9,233 nucleotides of DNA from Bacteroidales bacterium. GTDB taxonomy: Bacteria; Bacteroidota; Bacteroidia; Bacteroidales; Dysgonomonadaceae. Under the pieces are notes generated by a model. It did no database searches. It was not told the DNA's origin and saw nothing but the letters and a program-made list of their open reading frames with translations. Position 1 is the first letter of the stretch, and each line of letters opens with the position of its first letter. Shown here piece by piece: positions 1 through 6,319 of the stretch. A program made the position numbers and the translations under genes. The stretch is from contig JAAYFR010000084.1 of assembly GCA_012728155.1 (NCBI GenBank), forward strand, positions 1-9,233, read 5' to 3'.

Positions 1-2
1 CC

Positions 3-167
3 GCTGAACTGATCCATGAAAGGAAATTTGGGAGAATGGTGGCAAAAATAGGTCCTGATATCACCGATGTGCCATTGGCCGAAGTGGCGGGTAAATTGAG
101 ATTAGTTACACCCGATAACCAGCTTGTGATGCAGGGAAAACGAATGGGTATTTCTTTTGGCGTGTAA
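3..167 (+). CDS. pfkA: 6-phosphofructokinase, C-terminal 54 residues (5' truncated)
   Basis: This open frame runs in from the left edge and ends at a TAA at 165-167. Its 54 visible residues include VPLAEVAGKLRLVTPDNQLV and end in QGKRMGISFGV. This matches, from memory, the tail of Bacteroidetes ATP-dependent 6-phosphofructokinase, which phosphorylates fructose 6-phosphate to fructose 1,6-bisphosphate in cytoplasmic glycolysis. The catalytic and ATP-binding parts lie outside the window, so the assignment rests on the tail plus the neighbourhood: pfkA next to rnc-fabF-acpP-purN is a familiar order in Bacteroides. The gene converges on rnc, with 50 bases between the two stop codons. No T-rich terminator is visible after it. 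Confidence 0.75.
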   Translation, partial: AELIHERKFGRMVAKIGPDITDVPLAEVAGKLRLVTPDNQLVMQGKRMGISFGV

Positions 168-170
168 GAT

Positions 171-233
171 GCTGGATGAAATTGATGGTTAGATGATGAG
201 GATGGTGGCCGATAGAACTATTCATCATCCAGC
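171..233. repeat. inverted repeat at the pfkA/rnc convergent junction
   Basis: GCTGGATGA at 171-179 is the exact reverse complement of TCATCCAGC at 225-233, with a 45-base spacer. The right arm lies in the last codons of rnc and the left arm just after the pfkA stop. A transcript of either strand could fold it, but the loop is long and no T tract follows, so it is not a standard intrinsic terminator. It may be chance, given the GATG-rich sequence here. Confidence 0.35.
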
Positions 234-1018
234 GTGGAAGTGGACGATTCCTTTTTTGTTGTTTCAACGAGCGACTCTTGTAATTCGTTGCTTTCGCGAA
301 GTTTTTTGATGGCTACTTTTGCTGCCATCTGGTGGGATTCTTTCTTGGAGTATCCTTTTCCCGAACCTATCTCTTCCCCCCTTACCTTTACACATGAGAA
401 GAAAAGAGGATTATTCTGACTGTCAAAGGTGGACTCCGTCACTTCAAAAGTGACCTCAACTCTATTTTTTTGTCCCCATTCAATCAACCGGGATTTGAAA
501 TCTACCTCACTCTTTATTACCTTGTCGATATTGAGATGTTGTTTAATCAATGTCTCAAATACAAACTTTTTGGCTACCCGGTATCCCTGGTCGAGATAGA
601 TGGCGCCGATAAGTGCTTCTAAAGCATCCCCATATATGTTGGTGTTATGAGCCAGATTTCGAGTAGATGAGACAATTAACTTGTCAAGTCCGAGGTCTAT
701 GGCCAGTTTATTGAGCGTCTCCCTCTGTACGATGCGCGAACGGGTGCTGGTAAGAAATCCCTCTTTCTTGTACTCGAAATCCTTATAGAGGATATCAGCA
801 ACAATAGCATCAAGAATAGCGTCTCCCAAAAATTCGAGACGTTCATTATTTACCCATCGTCCCTTCTCCGACCGAATAGATGAGGAACGGTGCGTCATGG
901 CTTCTTTATAGAGTGCTATCCTGTCCGGATAGAACCCCAAGATATTATAAAATGAAAGGTAAGGCTCTTTTCCCCTGTAGGGGAGAACCTTGATCCTTTT
1001 TATGACTCTTCTTAACAC
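218..1018 (-). CDS. rnc: ribonuclease III
   Basis: This is a double-strand-specific endoribonuclease that processes rRNA precursors and structured mRNAs in the cytoplasm. It has 266 residues against about 226 in E. coli; the extra length is an N-terminal extension of about 20 residues and a Ser/Thr/Glu-rich tail. The family signature NERLEFLGDA is at residues 58-67 and GDALEALIGA at 130-139. Together they supply the expected metal-binding acids E62, D66, D131 and E134. A double-stranded RNA binding domain follows from about residue 172 (DFKSRLIEWGQK) to about 242 (KGYSKKESHQMAAKVAIKKL). The start is GTG at 1018, one base after the fabF stop; the next in-frame Met is inside the catalytic domain, so GTG is preferred. 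It is the third gene of an acpP-fabF-rnc operon and is probably translationally coupled to fabF. Confidence 0.96.
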   Translation of the reverse strand: MLRRVIKRIKVLPYRGKEPYLSFYNILGFYPDRIALYKEAMTHRSSSIRSEKGRWVNNERLEFLGDAILDAIVADILYKDFEYKKEGFLTSTRSRIVQRETLNKLAIDLGLDKLIVSSTRNLAHNTNIYGDALEALIGAIYLDQGYRVAKKFVFETLIKQHLNIDKVIKSEVDFKSRLIEWGQKNRVEVTFEVTESTFDSQNNPLFFSCVKVRGEEIGSGKGYSKKESHQMAAKVAIKKLRESNELQESLVETTKKESSTSTLDDE

Positions 1019-1019
1019 A

Positions 1020-2282
1020 CTATTTGTTAAATTGCTTGAGAATTACACTTGCGTTGTGTCCCCCAAAGCCAAAAGTATTAGATAACGCAGCTCTTATCTT
1101 CCTTTTTTGAGCTTTGTTGAATGTGAAATTCAGATTATAGTCAATCTCCGGATCATTATCCCCCTCTTCATGATTGATGGTCGGAGGAACTATCTGATCC
1201 CTGATTGCCAGGATAGTGAACATCGCTTCAATGGCACCTGCACCTCCCAAGAGATGCCCTGTCATCGACTTGGTAGAACTAATGTTCAGGTTGTAAGCAT
1301 GTTCGCCAAATACTTCGAGAATCGCTTTCGCCTCCGAGATATCGCCTACGGGTGTGGATGTACCATGCACGTTGATGTAATCAATTTCATCCGGAGTCAT
1401 CCCGGCATCTTCCAATGCATTTCTCATCACCAGCTTGGCGCCTAACCCTTCGGGATGGGAAGCCGTAATATGGTACGCATCGGCCGACATGCCTCCGCCT
1501 ACAACCTCCGCATAAATCTTTGCCCCACGTGCCAAGGCATGCTCCAATTCTTCGAGGATGAGACCTGTTCCTCCTTCCCCGATCACGAACCCGTCGCGAC
1601 TGGCGCTAAAAGGACGTGATGCTGTGAAGAGGGAGTCGTTGCGGGTAGATAAGGCGTGCATGGCATTGAATCCTCCTACTGCCGAGGGGCTGATAGTCGC
1701 TTCGGCACCACCTGTTACAATGGCGTTAGCCTTACCCAGACGGATAAGATTGAATGCATCGACAATGGCATTGGTGGAGGAAGCGCAAGCCGATACGGTT
1801 GCGTAGTTGGGACCCCTCAGTCCATAAATCATAGAGATATGGCCTGCAGCTATATCCGCTATCATTTTCGGAATGAAAAAGGGATTGAATCGAGGCCCTC
1901 TGTCCATGTTGGTATAGTAACTACCCACTTCCTCTTCGAATGTCCTTATTCCTCCAATTCCGGCAGAAAAAATAACCCCGATACGGTCTACATTCTCTTT
2001 TTCGAGATCAAGCCCCGAGTCTGCCATCGCTTCTTTGGCTGCGTGGATGGCTAACTGGGCATACCGGTCATATTTTCTGGCTTCTTTACGATCAAACAGA
2101 TCGCTGGGATCGAAGTTCTTTACTTCGCAGGCAAACTGCGTTTTGAAAAGCGATGCATCAAAATGAGTAATAGGCCCGGCACCGCTCTTACCCGCCAAAG
2201 CGTTTTCCCACGTGGTTTTCACGTCATTTCCAAGGGGGGTAATCGCTCCCAGGCCTGTTACTACTACTCTCTTTAACTCCAT
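1020..2282 (-). CDS. fabF: beta-ketoacyl-[acyl-carrier-protein] synthase II
   Basis: This is the elongating condensing enzyme of type II fatty acid synthesis: it condenses malonyl-ACP with acyl-ACP in the cytoplasm, releasing CO2. Its 420 residues are the usual length (E. coli about 413). The thiolase-fold Cys-His-His triad is visible: C166 in VSACASSTNAI, H306 in NVHGTSTPVGD and H343 in STKSMTGHLLGGAGAIEAM. The FabF gatekeeper loop GFGG is at residues 405-408. The start ATG at 2282 gives the typical N-terminus MELKRVVVTGLGAITPLGND. The two His residues and the STKSMTGH loop fit FabF/FabB and exclude FabH, which uses Cys-His-Asn. The gene lies 10 bases after acpP, its substrate carrier, and one base before rnc, so the three are presumably co-transcribed. 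Confidence 0.97.
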   Translation of the reverse strand: MELKRVVVTGLGAITPLGNDVKTTWENALAGKSGAGPITHFDASLFKTQFACEVKNFDPSDLFDRKEARKYDRYAQLAIHAAKEAMADSGLDLEKENVDRIGVIFSAGIGGIRTFEEEVGSYYTNMDRGPRFNPFFIPKMIADIAAGHISMIYGLRGPNYATVSACASSTNAIVDAFNLIRLGKANAIVTGGAEATISPSAVGGFNAMHALSTRNDSLFTASRPFSASRDGFVIGEGGTGLILEELEHALARGAKIYAEVVGGGMSADAYHITASHPEGLGAKLVMRNALEDAGMTPDEIDYINVHGTSTPVGDISEAKAILEVFGEHAYNLNISSTKSMTGHLLGGAGAIEAMFTILAIRDQIVPPTINHEEGDNDPEIDYNLNFTFNKAQKRKIRAALSNTFGFGGHNASVILKQFNK

Positions 2283-2292
2283 AAAAAATGGA

Positions 2293-2529
2293 TTATTTCG
2301 CGTGTTGTTCTACGTAAGAAATCGCGTCACCAACAGTAGAGATCTTTTCAGCTTGATCGTCCGGAATTGAGATATTGAATTCTTTTTCGAATTCCATGAT
2401 CAGTTCTACCGTATCAAGTGAATCAGCTCCCAAATCATTGGTGAAGCTTGCAGTTTCAGTAACTTCAACTTCTTCAACACCTAATTTATCGACAATAATC
2501 GATTTTACTCTTTGTGCTACTTCAGACAT
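2293..2529 (-). CDS. acpP: acyl carrier protein
   Basis: This small acidic carrier holds growing acyl chains on a 4'-phosphopantetheine arm during fatty acid synthesis. Its 78 residues are the normal size. The attachment site is S37 in the motif LGADSLDTVELIMEFE, and the helical framework and acidic helix II are intact. The start is ATG at 2529 (MSEVAQRVKS). An in-frame TTG nine bases upstream would add three residues, but ATG is far more likely and matches the family N-terminus. There is no strong ribosome binding site, only an A-rich leader, which is usual in Bacteroidetes. It is the first gene of the acpP-fabF-rnc operon and faces away from purN. Confidence 0.97.
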   Translation of the reverse strand: MSEVAQRVKSIIVDKLGVEEVEVTETASFTNDLGADSLDTVELIMEFEKEFNISIPDDQAEKISTVGDAISYVEQHAK

Positions 2530-2583
2530 AACTTTCAATTTTCAATATTAATAAATAAAAAATTTATTCTTAAATTTGCGCTG

Positions 2584-2616
2584 CAAAGTAACACAAATTT
2601 TCTCGAATTGAGCAAA
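2584..2616 (-). promoter_or_regulatory. probable acpP operon promoter (Bacteroidetes type)
   Basis: On the minus strand a TTTG (2616-2613) is followed 21 bases later by TTACTTTG (2591-2584). This is close to the Bacteroides -33 TTTG / -7 TAnnTTTG consensus with accepted spacing, with one mismatch in the TA. It would start transcription around 2577, leaving a leader of about 48 bases before the acpP ATG. This is a motif match only. Confidence 0.45.
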
Positions 2617-2623
2617 CTTTTGC
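2612..2623. promoter_or_regulatory. 12-bp palindrome over the acpP -33 element, possible operator
   Basis: GCAAACTTTTGC has 5-base arms GCAAA/TTTGC around a 2-base centre and covers the putative -33 TTTG of acpP. It differs at one position from the core of the E. coli PurR box (GCAAACGTTTGC), and a purine gene (purN) starts 61 bases away. It lacks the central CG of LacI-family operators, and TTTG is itself a promoter word in this phylum, so an operator role is uncertain. Confidence 0.25.
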
Positions 2624-2642
2624 ACATCAAAATGAAGAAAAG

Positions 2643-2667
2643 TGCACAAATTGGGGTTTTTTGTGCA
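2643..2667 (+). other. hairpin in the purN leader
   Basis: TGCACAAA (2643-2650) and TTTGTGCA (2660-2667) form a perfect 8-bp stem with a 9-base G/T-rich loop, ending 16 bases before the purN ATG. No T tract follows on the plus strand, so it is not a terminator for purN. It could be a DNA operator dyad or an mRNA leader structure near the ribosome binding region. Confidence 0.4.
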
Positions 2668-2683
2668 AAAAATAACTGTTTTT

Positions 2684-3268
2684 ATGACTCGAATCGCCCT
2701 GTTTGCATCCGGAAGTGGTACCAATGCGGAGAATATTGTCCGTCATTTTTCCGGAAATAAGGATATATTGGTCCCGCTTATCATTTCTAATAAAAGAGAT
2801 GCCTATGTGCATGAACGCGCCGACCGGTTGGATATTCCTTCCTTTACCTTCAGCAAGGCTGAATTTGATGAGGGCGCGGCGGTAATTGATCTCCTTTCTA
2901 CTTTCGAGATCGATTATATTGTGTTAGCCGGATTCCTGCTGAAAGTATCTCAACCGTTGCTCGACGCCTATCCCGGCAGGATCATTAATATCCATCCGGC
3001 ACTGCTTCCAAAATTTGGTGGTAAGGGAATGTATGGCGACAGGGTGCATCAAGCGGTGGTGGAAGCGGGAGAGACCGAGTCGGGCATCACTATCCATTAT
3101 ATTGATGAGAATTATGATGAGGGAGATATTATTTTCCAGGCAACCTGTGAAGTGTTATCTGACGATACTTTCGAGGAAGTAGCCCGGAAGGTGCATGCAT
3201 TGGAATATGCCCATTTTCCACGGGTAATAGAAGCTGTGGTGAAGGGGGAGAAGCCTTCAACATTCTGA
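2684..3268 (+). CDS. purN: phosphoribosylglycinamide formyltransferase (GAR transformylase)
   Basis: The enzyme transfers a formyl group from 10-formyltetrahydrofolate to glycinamide ribonucleotide, the third step of de novo purine synthesis, in the cytoplasm. With the ATG at 2684 it has 194 residues (E. coli PurN 212) and begins MTRIALFASGSGTNAENI, the phosphate-binding loop typical of the family. The catalytic set is present: N102 and H104 in INIHPALLPKF, and D145 in DENYDEGD, which correspond to E. coli N106, H108 and D144. An in-frame GTG at 2642 would add 14 residues, but the family begins right at the glycine-rich loop, so ATG 2684 is chosen. It is transcribed divergently from acpP and appears to be a single gene, followed by the tRNA region. 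Confidence 0.95.
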   Translation: MTRIALFASGSGTNAENIVRHFSGNKDILVPLIISNKRDAYVHERADRLDIPSFTFSKAEFDEGAAVIDLLSTFEIDYIVLAGFLLKVSQPLLDAYPGRIINIHPALLPKFGGKGMYGDRVHQAVVEAGETESGITIHYIDENYDEGDIIFQATCEVLSDDTFEEVARKVHALEYAHFPRVIEAVVKGEKPSTF

Positions 3269-3343
3269 TGGTGATAATGAGAAGATGAGAAATAAAATTA
3301 CAATAAAATTTTGCAAGAAGAAGGGTAGGAAGAAAATTAATCG

Positions 3344-3351
3344 TATCTTTG
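3344..3351 (+). promoter_or_regulatory. -7 promoter element of tRNA-Leu
   Basis: TATCTTTG is an exact match to the Bacteroidetes -7 consensus TAnnTTTG, 17 bases before the mature tRNA 5' end. That places a start a few bases upstream of the tRNA. I see no clear -33 TTTG at the usual distance; a TTTG at 3310-3313 is too far away. Confidence 0.55.
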
Positions 3352-3368
3352 CGCTGCGTTTCGCACCT

Positions 3369-3450
3369 GCGGCCGTGGCGTAATTGGTAGCCGCGCTAGA
3401 CTTAGGATCTAGTGCCGAGAGGCGTGGGGGTTCGAGTCCCTTCGGCCGCA
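3369..3450 (+). tRNA. tRNA-Leu (anticodon UAG)
   Basis: The 82-base gene decodes CUA and possibly other CUN leucine codons. The acceptor arms GCGGCCG (3369-3375) and CGGCCGC (3443-3449) pair fully, with discriminator A at 3450. The anticodon stem CTAGA/TCTAG encloses the loop CTTAGGA, giving anticodon TAG. The long variable arm (GTGCCGAGAGGCGT region) marks a class II tRNA and fits leucine, as does the A discriminator. The T arm is GGGGG-TTCGAGT-CCCTT, with two G-U pairs. The 3' CCA is not encoded. It has its own promoter element upstream and a terminator just downstream, so it is probably a single-gene transcript. Confidence 0.96.
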
Positions 3451-3475
3451 CAAGCAAATTAAGAATTGAATGAAG

Positions 3476-3509
3476 TCCCTGAAAGTAAATCTGCTTTCAG
3501 GGATTTTTT
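3476..3509 (+). terminator. Rho-independent terminator after tRNA-Leu
   Basis: TCCCTGAAAG (3476-3485) pairs perfectly with CTTTCAGGGA (3494-3503) across an 8-base loop and is followed by TTTTTT (3504-3509). This 10-bp stem plus U tract is a textbook intrinsic terminator for the plus-strand tRNA transcript, 25 bases after the tRNA. Confidence 0.92.
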
Positions 3510-3530
3510 AGATTAGTTAAATACTAATCT
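3510..3530. terminator. second hairpin between tRNA-Leu and the feo cluster, possible minus-strand terminator
   Basis: AGATTAGT (3510-3517) and ACTAATCT (3523-3530) form a perfect 8-bp stem with loop TAAAT, abutting the T tract of the tRNA terminator. It lies 23 bases past the stop of the last feo gene on the minus strand. On that strand it is followed by A residues rather than T, so as an intrinsic terminator it is imperfect. The tRNA terminator hairpin beyond it could serve as a second barrier. Confidence 0.45.
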
Positions 3531-3553
3531 GCAGGTACAACAGAGATAAATCC

Positions 3554-3706
3554 TCAATGTGTTTGTTCTTTTGATATATCGCATCCTGTGCAGCCACCGC
3601 AAATAGAGTGGTCTTTTTCGGTGAAAAAGAAACGATAGATTGCCCGGGCGAGGATAATCCCCACGATGATACCAATAATGATGACGACGAAAAGTTGTAT
3701 GTTCAT
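3554..3706 (-). CDS. FeoB-associated Cys-rich membrane peptide
   Basis: This is a 50-residue gene. Residues 4-20 are a hydrophobic membrane helix (QLFVVIIIGIIVGIILA). A basic/aromatic stretch (RAIYRFFF) follows, and a soluble tail carries the triple-cysteine motif CGGCTGC (C36, C39, C42). Helix plus CxxCxxC is characteristic of the small FeoB-associated Cys-rich membrane protein family encoded beside feoB in anaerobes; I recognise it by pattern, not by search. It starts 47 bases after the feoB stop on the same strand, as the last gene of the cluster. Its role is unproven; the cysteines suggest Fe2+ handling or redox sensing at the transporter, possibly where FeoC acts in enterobacteria. The ATG at 3706 has no strong ribosome binding site. 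A different frame that is also open here codes nothing recognisable. Confidence 0.85.
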   Translation of the reverse strand: MNIQLFVVIIIGIIVGIILARAIYRFFFTEKDHSICGGCTGCDISKEQTH

Positions 3707-3753
3707 AACAATTAAAACAGTATTGACACTTCAAAAGTTTTCAGACAGAACTA

Positions 3754-6288
3754 TTAAATTAACAGGTTGCCCACCTGATAGACAAGGAATGCTATAAACC
3801 AGGCGAGGCCTGTAGAGTAGAATACACTGAATAACGCCCATCTCCAGGAATGCGACTCATCTTTGATGGCTACTACTGAGGCTACACAGGGGAAGTAGAT
3901 CAATACAAAGAGCAAAAAACCGGCTACCACAAGGGGGGGGAAGATAGGTGCCCCGTCCGCATAAGACTCTGCCTTTAGCCGGTGTTGCAATGATTGCTGA
4001 TCTTCACTATCACCGGTGTATAGTACGCCCATGGTGGAGATCACGATCTCCTTGGCGGCCATTCCCGAGAGCAGGCTGACCGATATTTTCCAGTCGAACC
4101 CAAGCGGACGCATCACCGGCTCGATAAATCGGCCTATATTCCCTATATAAGAATTCTCCTGATGGGTTATATTTCGGAGATAGCCTATCTCTGTTATCTT
4201 CTCCTCTCTCTCTTCACTGCTTATTTCCTCTCTTTCGAATTGCGTATCGACCAGTGCAATCTCATTATCGAAAATGGCATCTCTCTCAACATTTTGAGGA
4301 AAATAGCCCAAGAACCAGATCACGATAGAGGCAATTAGAATGGGCCCCCCCATCTTTCGCAGGTATTGGCTGGCGCGATCCCACATATGGGTGATAATCG
4401 ATTTGGTAGTCGGCATGCGATAGGGAGGAAGTTCCATTACAAATGGGGTCTCTTCTTCCTTAAAGGCAGTTTTACGAAGAATTTTTGCCGTGAATGCAGC
4501 TATCAGAATGCCAAATGCATATAATCCCAGCATTATCAGGCTTCCATATTTGGGTACAAACGCGCTCACGAAAAGAAGATAGACAGGTAACCGGGCGCTA
4601 CATGACATAAAAGGCACAATGAACATGGTAATCATGCGGCTACTCTTGCTCTCGATGGTGCGCGTAGCCATGATGGCCGGTACGTTACAGCCAAATCCCA
4701 TGATAATGGGAATGAACGATTTCCCGTGTAATCCGATCTTGTGCATCAGCTTATCCATAATGAAAGCCGCTCGCGCCATGTAGCCCGAGTCTTCCATGAA
4801 GGAGATAAAGAGATACAATATGACAATATTGGGAAGGAAGACAATAACTCCTCCTACACCACCGATAATGCCGTCCACGATCAGTGCTTTCAGTGGCCCT
4901 TCCTGCATGGAGCTCCTGACAAGATTGCCCAGTTGTTTCACTAACCATTCAATCCATTCCATCGGATAGTTCCCCAGTCGAAAAGTGGCTTCGAACATTA
5001 CCCACAAAAAGAGGAAAAAGAGAGGGAACCCAATATATTTATGAGTTACTAAGGCATCTATCAGTTTTGTCTTTTCAGAGAAGAGGGTCTTCTCAGTCAG
5101 TGTTTCTTGCAGACCTCCGGCAATAAAGCCGTATCGGGCGTTAGTAAAAGCCGATTCAGGATCTTCACGCAGTAGTTTTTCGATATAAGCACGCTCTTTG
5201 TCCCGTCGGCTGAAGATCTGTGCTTGTTGTGGCAATGTGCGGGTACGCTTCTCTATATCCTTGTCGCCTTCAAGTAATTTTACGCAGATATACCGTAACG
5301 GCATATTCCAACCGGAATATGAGGCTGGCTCCACACTTTTAAATTCACGCTCCATGATGGCGATCGATTTCTCCAACACCCTCCCATAAGGAATTTGTAC
5401 ATAGTTGTACTCTTCTTGCTTGTAAACATCGATTACCTTCTCAAGCAGCTGGGGAATCCCTTCGCCGCGTTTACCTACGGTAGGTACAATCGGAATATTG
5501 ATCAAAGAACCGAATGTCTCATAATCGAAGGTACGGCCGCTCTCTTCCAGCTCGTCATACATATTCAGGGCAATCACCATCGGAACGCGCAAGTCAATCA
5601 GTTCTGTGGTGAGATAGAGATTCCGTTCCGGTGCCGATGCCGATACTACGTTCACAATCACATCGGGCTTCTCTTCGAGTATATGTCTCCTGACGAACAG
5701 CTCTTCAGGGGTATATGCCGATAGCGAGTAGGTGCCGGGCAGATCAACCAAAATGAATTCATAGCCGTTGTGGCGCAAGGTGGCCTCTTTTGAATCGACG
5801 GTCACTCCACTATAGTTGCCTACATGTTCATGTGCGCCGGATGCCAGATTAAAGATGGTGGTCTTCCCCGAATTGGGATTACCTAAAAGGGCTATTTTTA
5901 TCTTTTTTTGGGGATGGGAGGTACCGGTTTTATGGTGGAGGATTCTGGTTTTTTTTCCATTTTCAGGATCGGTTTCCGGATCGTACTCGGTTTCATTGTC
6001 CTCTAAAATTTCCTCTGCAGAGAGTGATGCCTCCCGGTATAAGGTGTTGTTTTGTACATCTCCTGCCAGCATCGAAATTTCAATCATTACAGCTTCACTT
6101 CGGCGTAGCGATACCTCGTATTCCATAATCTCATACTTGATGGGATCCTTTAACGGAGCGTTCAGTATCGACTTCACTTCCTCTCCACGCACAAACCCCA
6201 TTTCGAGGATGCGTTTTCTGAAAGCTCCACTGCCGTTTACTTTTACGATATATGCTTTTTGTCCGGTCTGTAGTTCTGAAAGGCGCAT
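3754..6288 (-). CDS. feoB: ferrous iron transporter, FeoA-FeoB fusion
   Basis: This inner-membrane GTPase-linked transporter imports Fe2+. It has 844 residues. Residues 1-72 are a FeoA SH3-like domain (MRLSELQTGQKAYIVKVNGS, then RILEMGFVRGEEV). Residues 73-128 are a polar, acidic linker. The G domain starts near 129, with G1 GNPNSGKT (136-143), the switch Thr in GVTVDSKE (T163), G3 DLPG (182-185), G4 NMYD (242-245) and a G5-like VGKRGEG near 271. A helical region leads to the membrane part from about 418, with two Gate-type segments. Conserved cysteines are C534 (GFGCNVPAIMATR), C563 (MSCSARLPVY) and C801 (FPCVAS). A hydrophilic loop at 664-715 separates the late helices. FeoA-FeoB fusions are common in Bacteroidetes. 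The gene starts 31 bases after the PepSY_TM gene. Homopolymer runs of 7 and 8 G/C lie in the 3' half. Confidence 0.97.
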   Translation of the reverse strand: MRLSELQTGQKAYIVKVNGSGAFRKRILEMGFVRGEEVKSILNAPLKDPIKYEIMEYEVSLRRSEAVMIEISMLAGDVQNNTLYREASLSAEEILEDNETEYDPETDPENGKKTRILHHKTGTSHPQKKIKIALLGNPNSGKTTIFNLASGAHEHVGNYSGVTVDSKEATLRHNGYEFILVDLPGTYSLSAYTPEELFVRRHILEEKPDVIVNVVSASAPERNLYLTTELIDLRVPMVIALNMYDELEESGRTFDYETFGSLINIPIVPTVGKRGEGIPQLLEKVIDVYKQEEYNYVQIPYGRVLEKSIAIMEREFKSVEPASYSGWNMPLRYICVKLLEGDKDIEKRTRTLPQQAQIFSRRDKERAYIEKLLREDPESAFTNARYGFIAGGLQETLTEKTLFSEKTKLIDALVTHKYIGFPLFFLFLWVMFEATFRLGNYPMEWIEWLVKQLGNLVRSSMQEGPLKALIVDGIIGGVGGVIVFLPNIVILYLFISFMEDSGYMARAAFIMDKLMHKIGLHGKSFIPIIMGFGCNVPAIMATRTIESKSSRMITMFIVPFMSCSARLPVYLLFVSAFVPKYGSLIMLGLYAFGILIAAFTAKILRKTAFKEEETPFVMELPPYRMPTTKSIITHMWDRASQYLRKMGGPILIASIVIWFLGYFPQNVERDAIFDNEIALVDTQFEREEISSEEREEKITEIGYLRNITHQENSYIGNIGRFIEPVMRPLGFDWKISVSLLSGMAAKEIVISTMGVLYTGDSEDQQSLQHRLKAESYADGAPIFPPLVVAGFLLFVLIYFPCVASVVAIKDESHSWRWALFSVFYSTGLAWFIAFLVYQVGNLLI

Positions 6289-6319
6289 GAATGATTGAAT
6301 TTTTGTTGTCTGTTACTCT

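Noticed and set aside
1107..2054. Plus-strand open frames across fabF, and similar ones across feoB and the DUF4857-like gene
   Set aside because: They are antisense readings of strongly conserved genes, with no recognisable protein features.
2530..2538. Upstream TTG start for acpP (MKVMSEV)
   Set aside because: The ATG at 2529 matches the conserved N-terminus of acyl carrier proteins.
2642..2683. Upstream GTG start for purN adding 14 residues
   Set aside because: PurN proteins begin at the glycine-rich loop right after the ATG at 2684, and the added stretch overlaps the leader hairpin.
3257..3457. 66-residue minus-strand open frame containing GLEPPRLSALDPKSS
   Set aside because: It is the antisense strand of tRNA-Leu, a well-known source of false protein predictions, and has no support upstream.
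3513..3734. 73-residue minus-strand open frame rich in Cys and Arg
   Set aside because: It is an out-of-frame reading over the 50-residue CxxCxxC gene, whose own frame has a membrane helix and a recognised motif.
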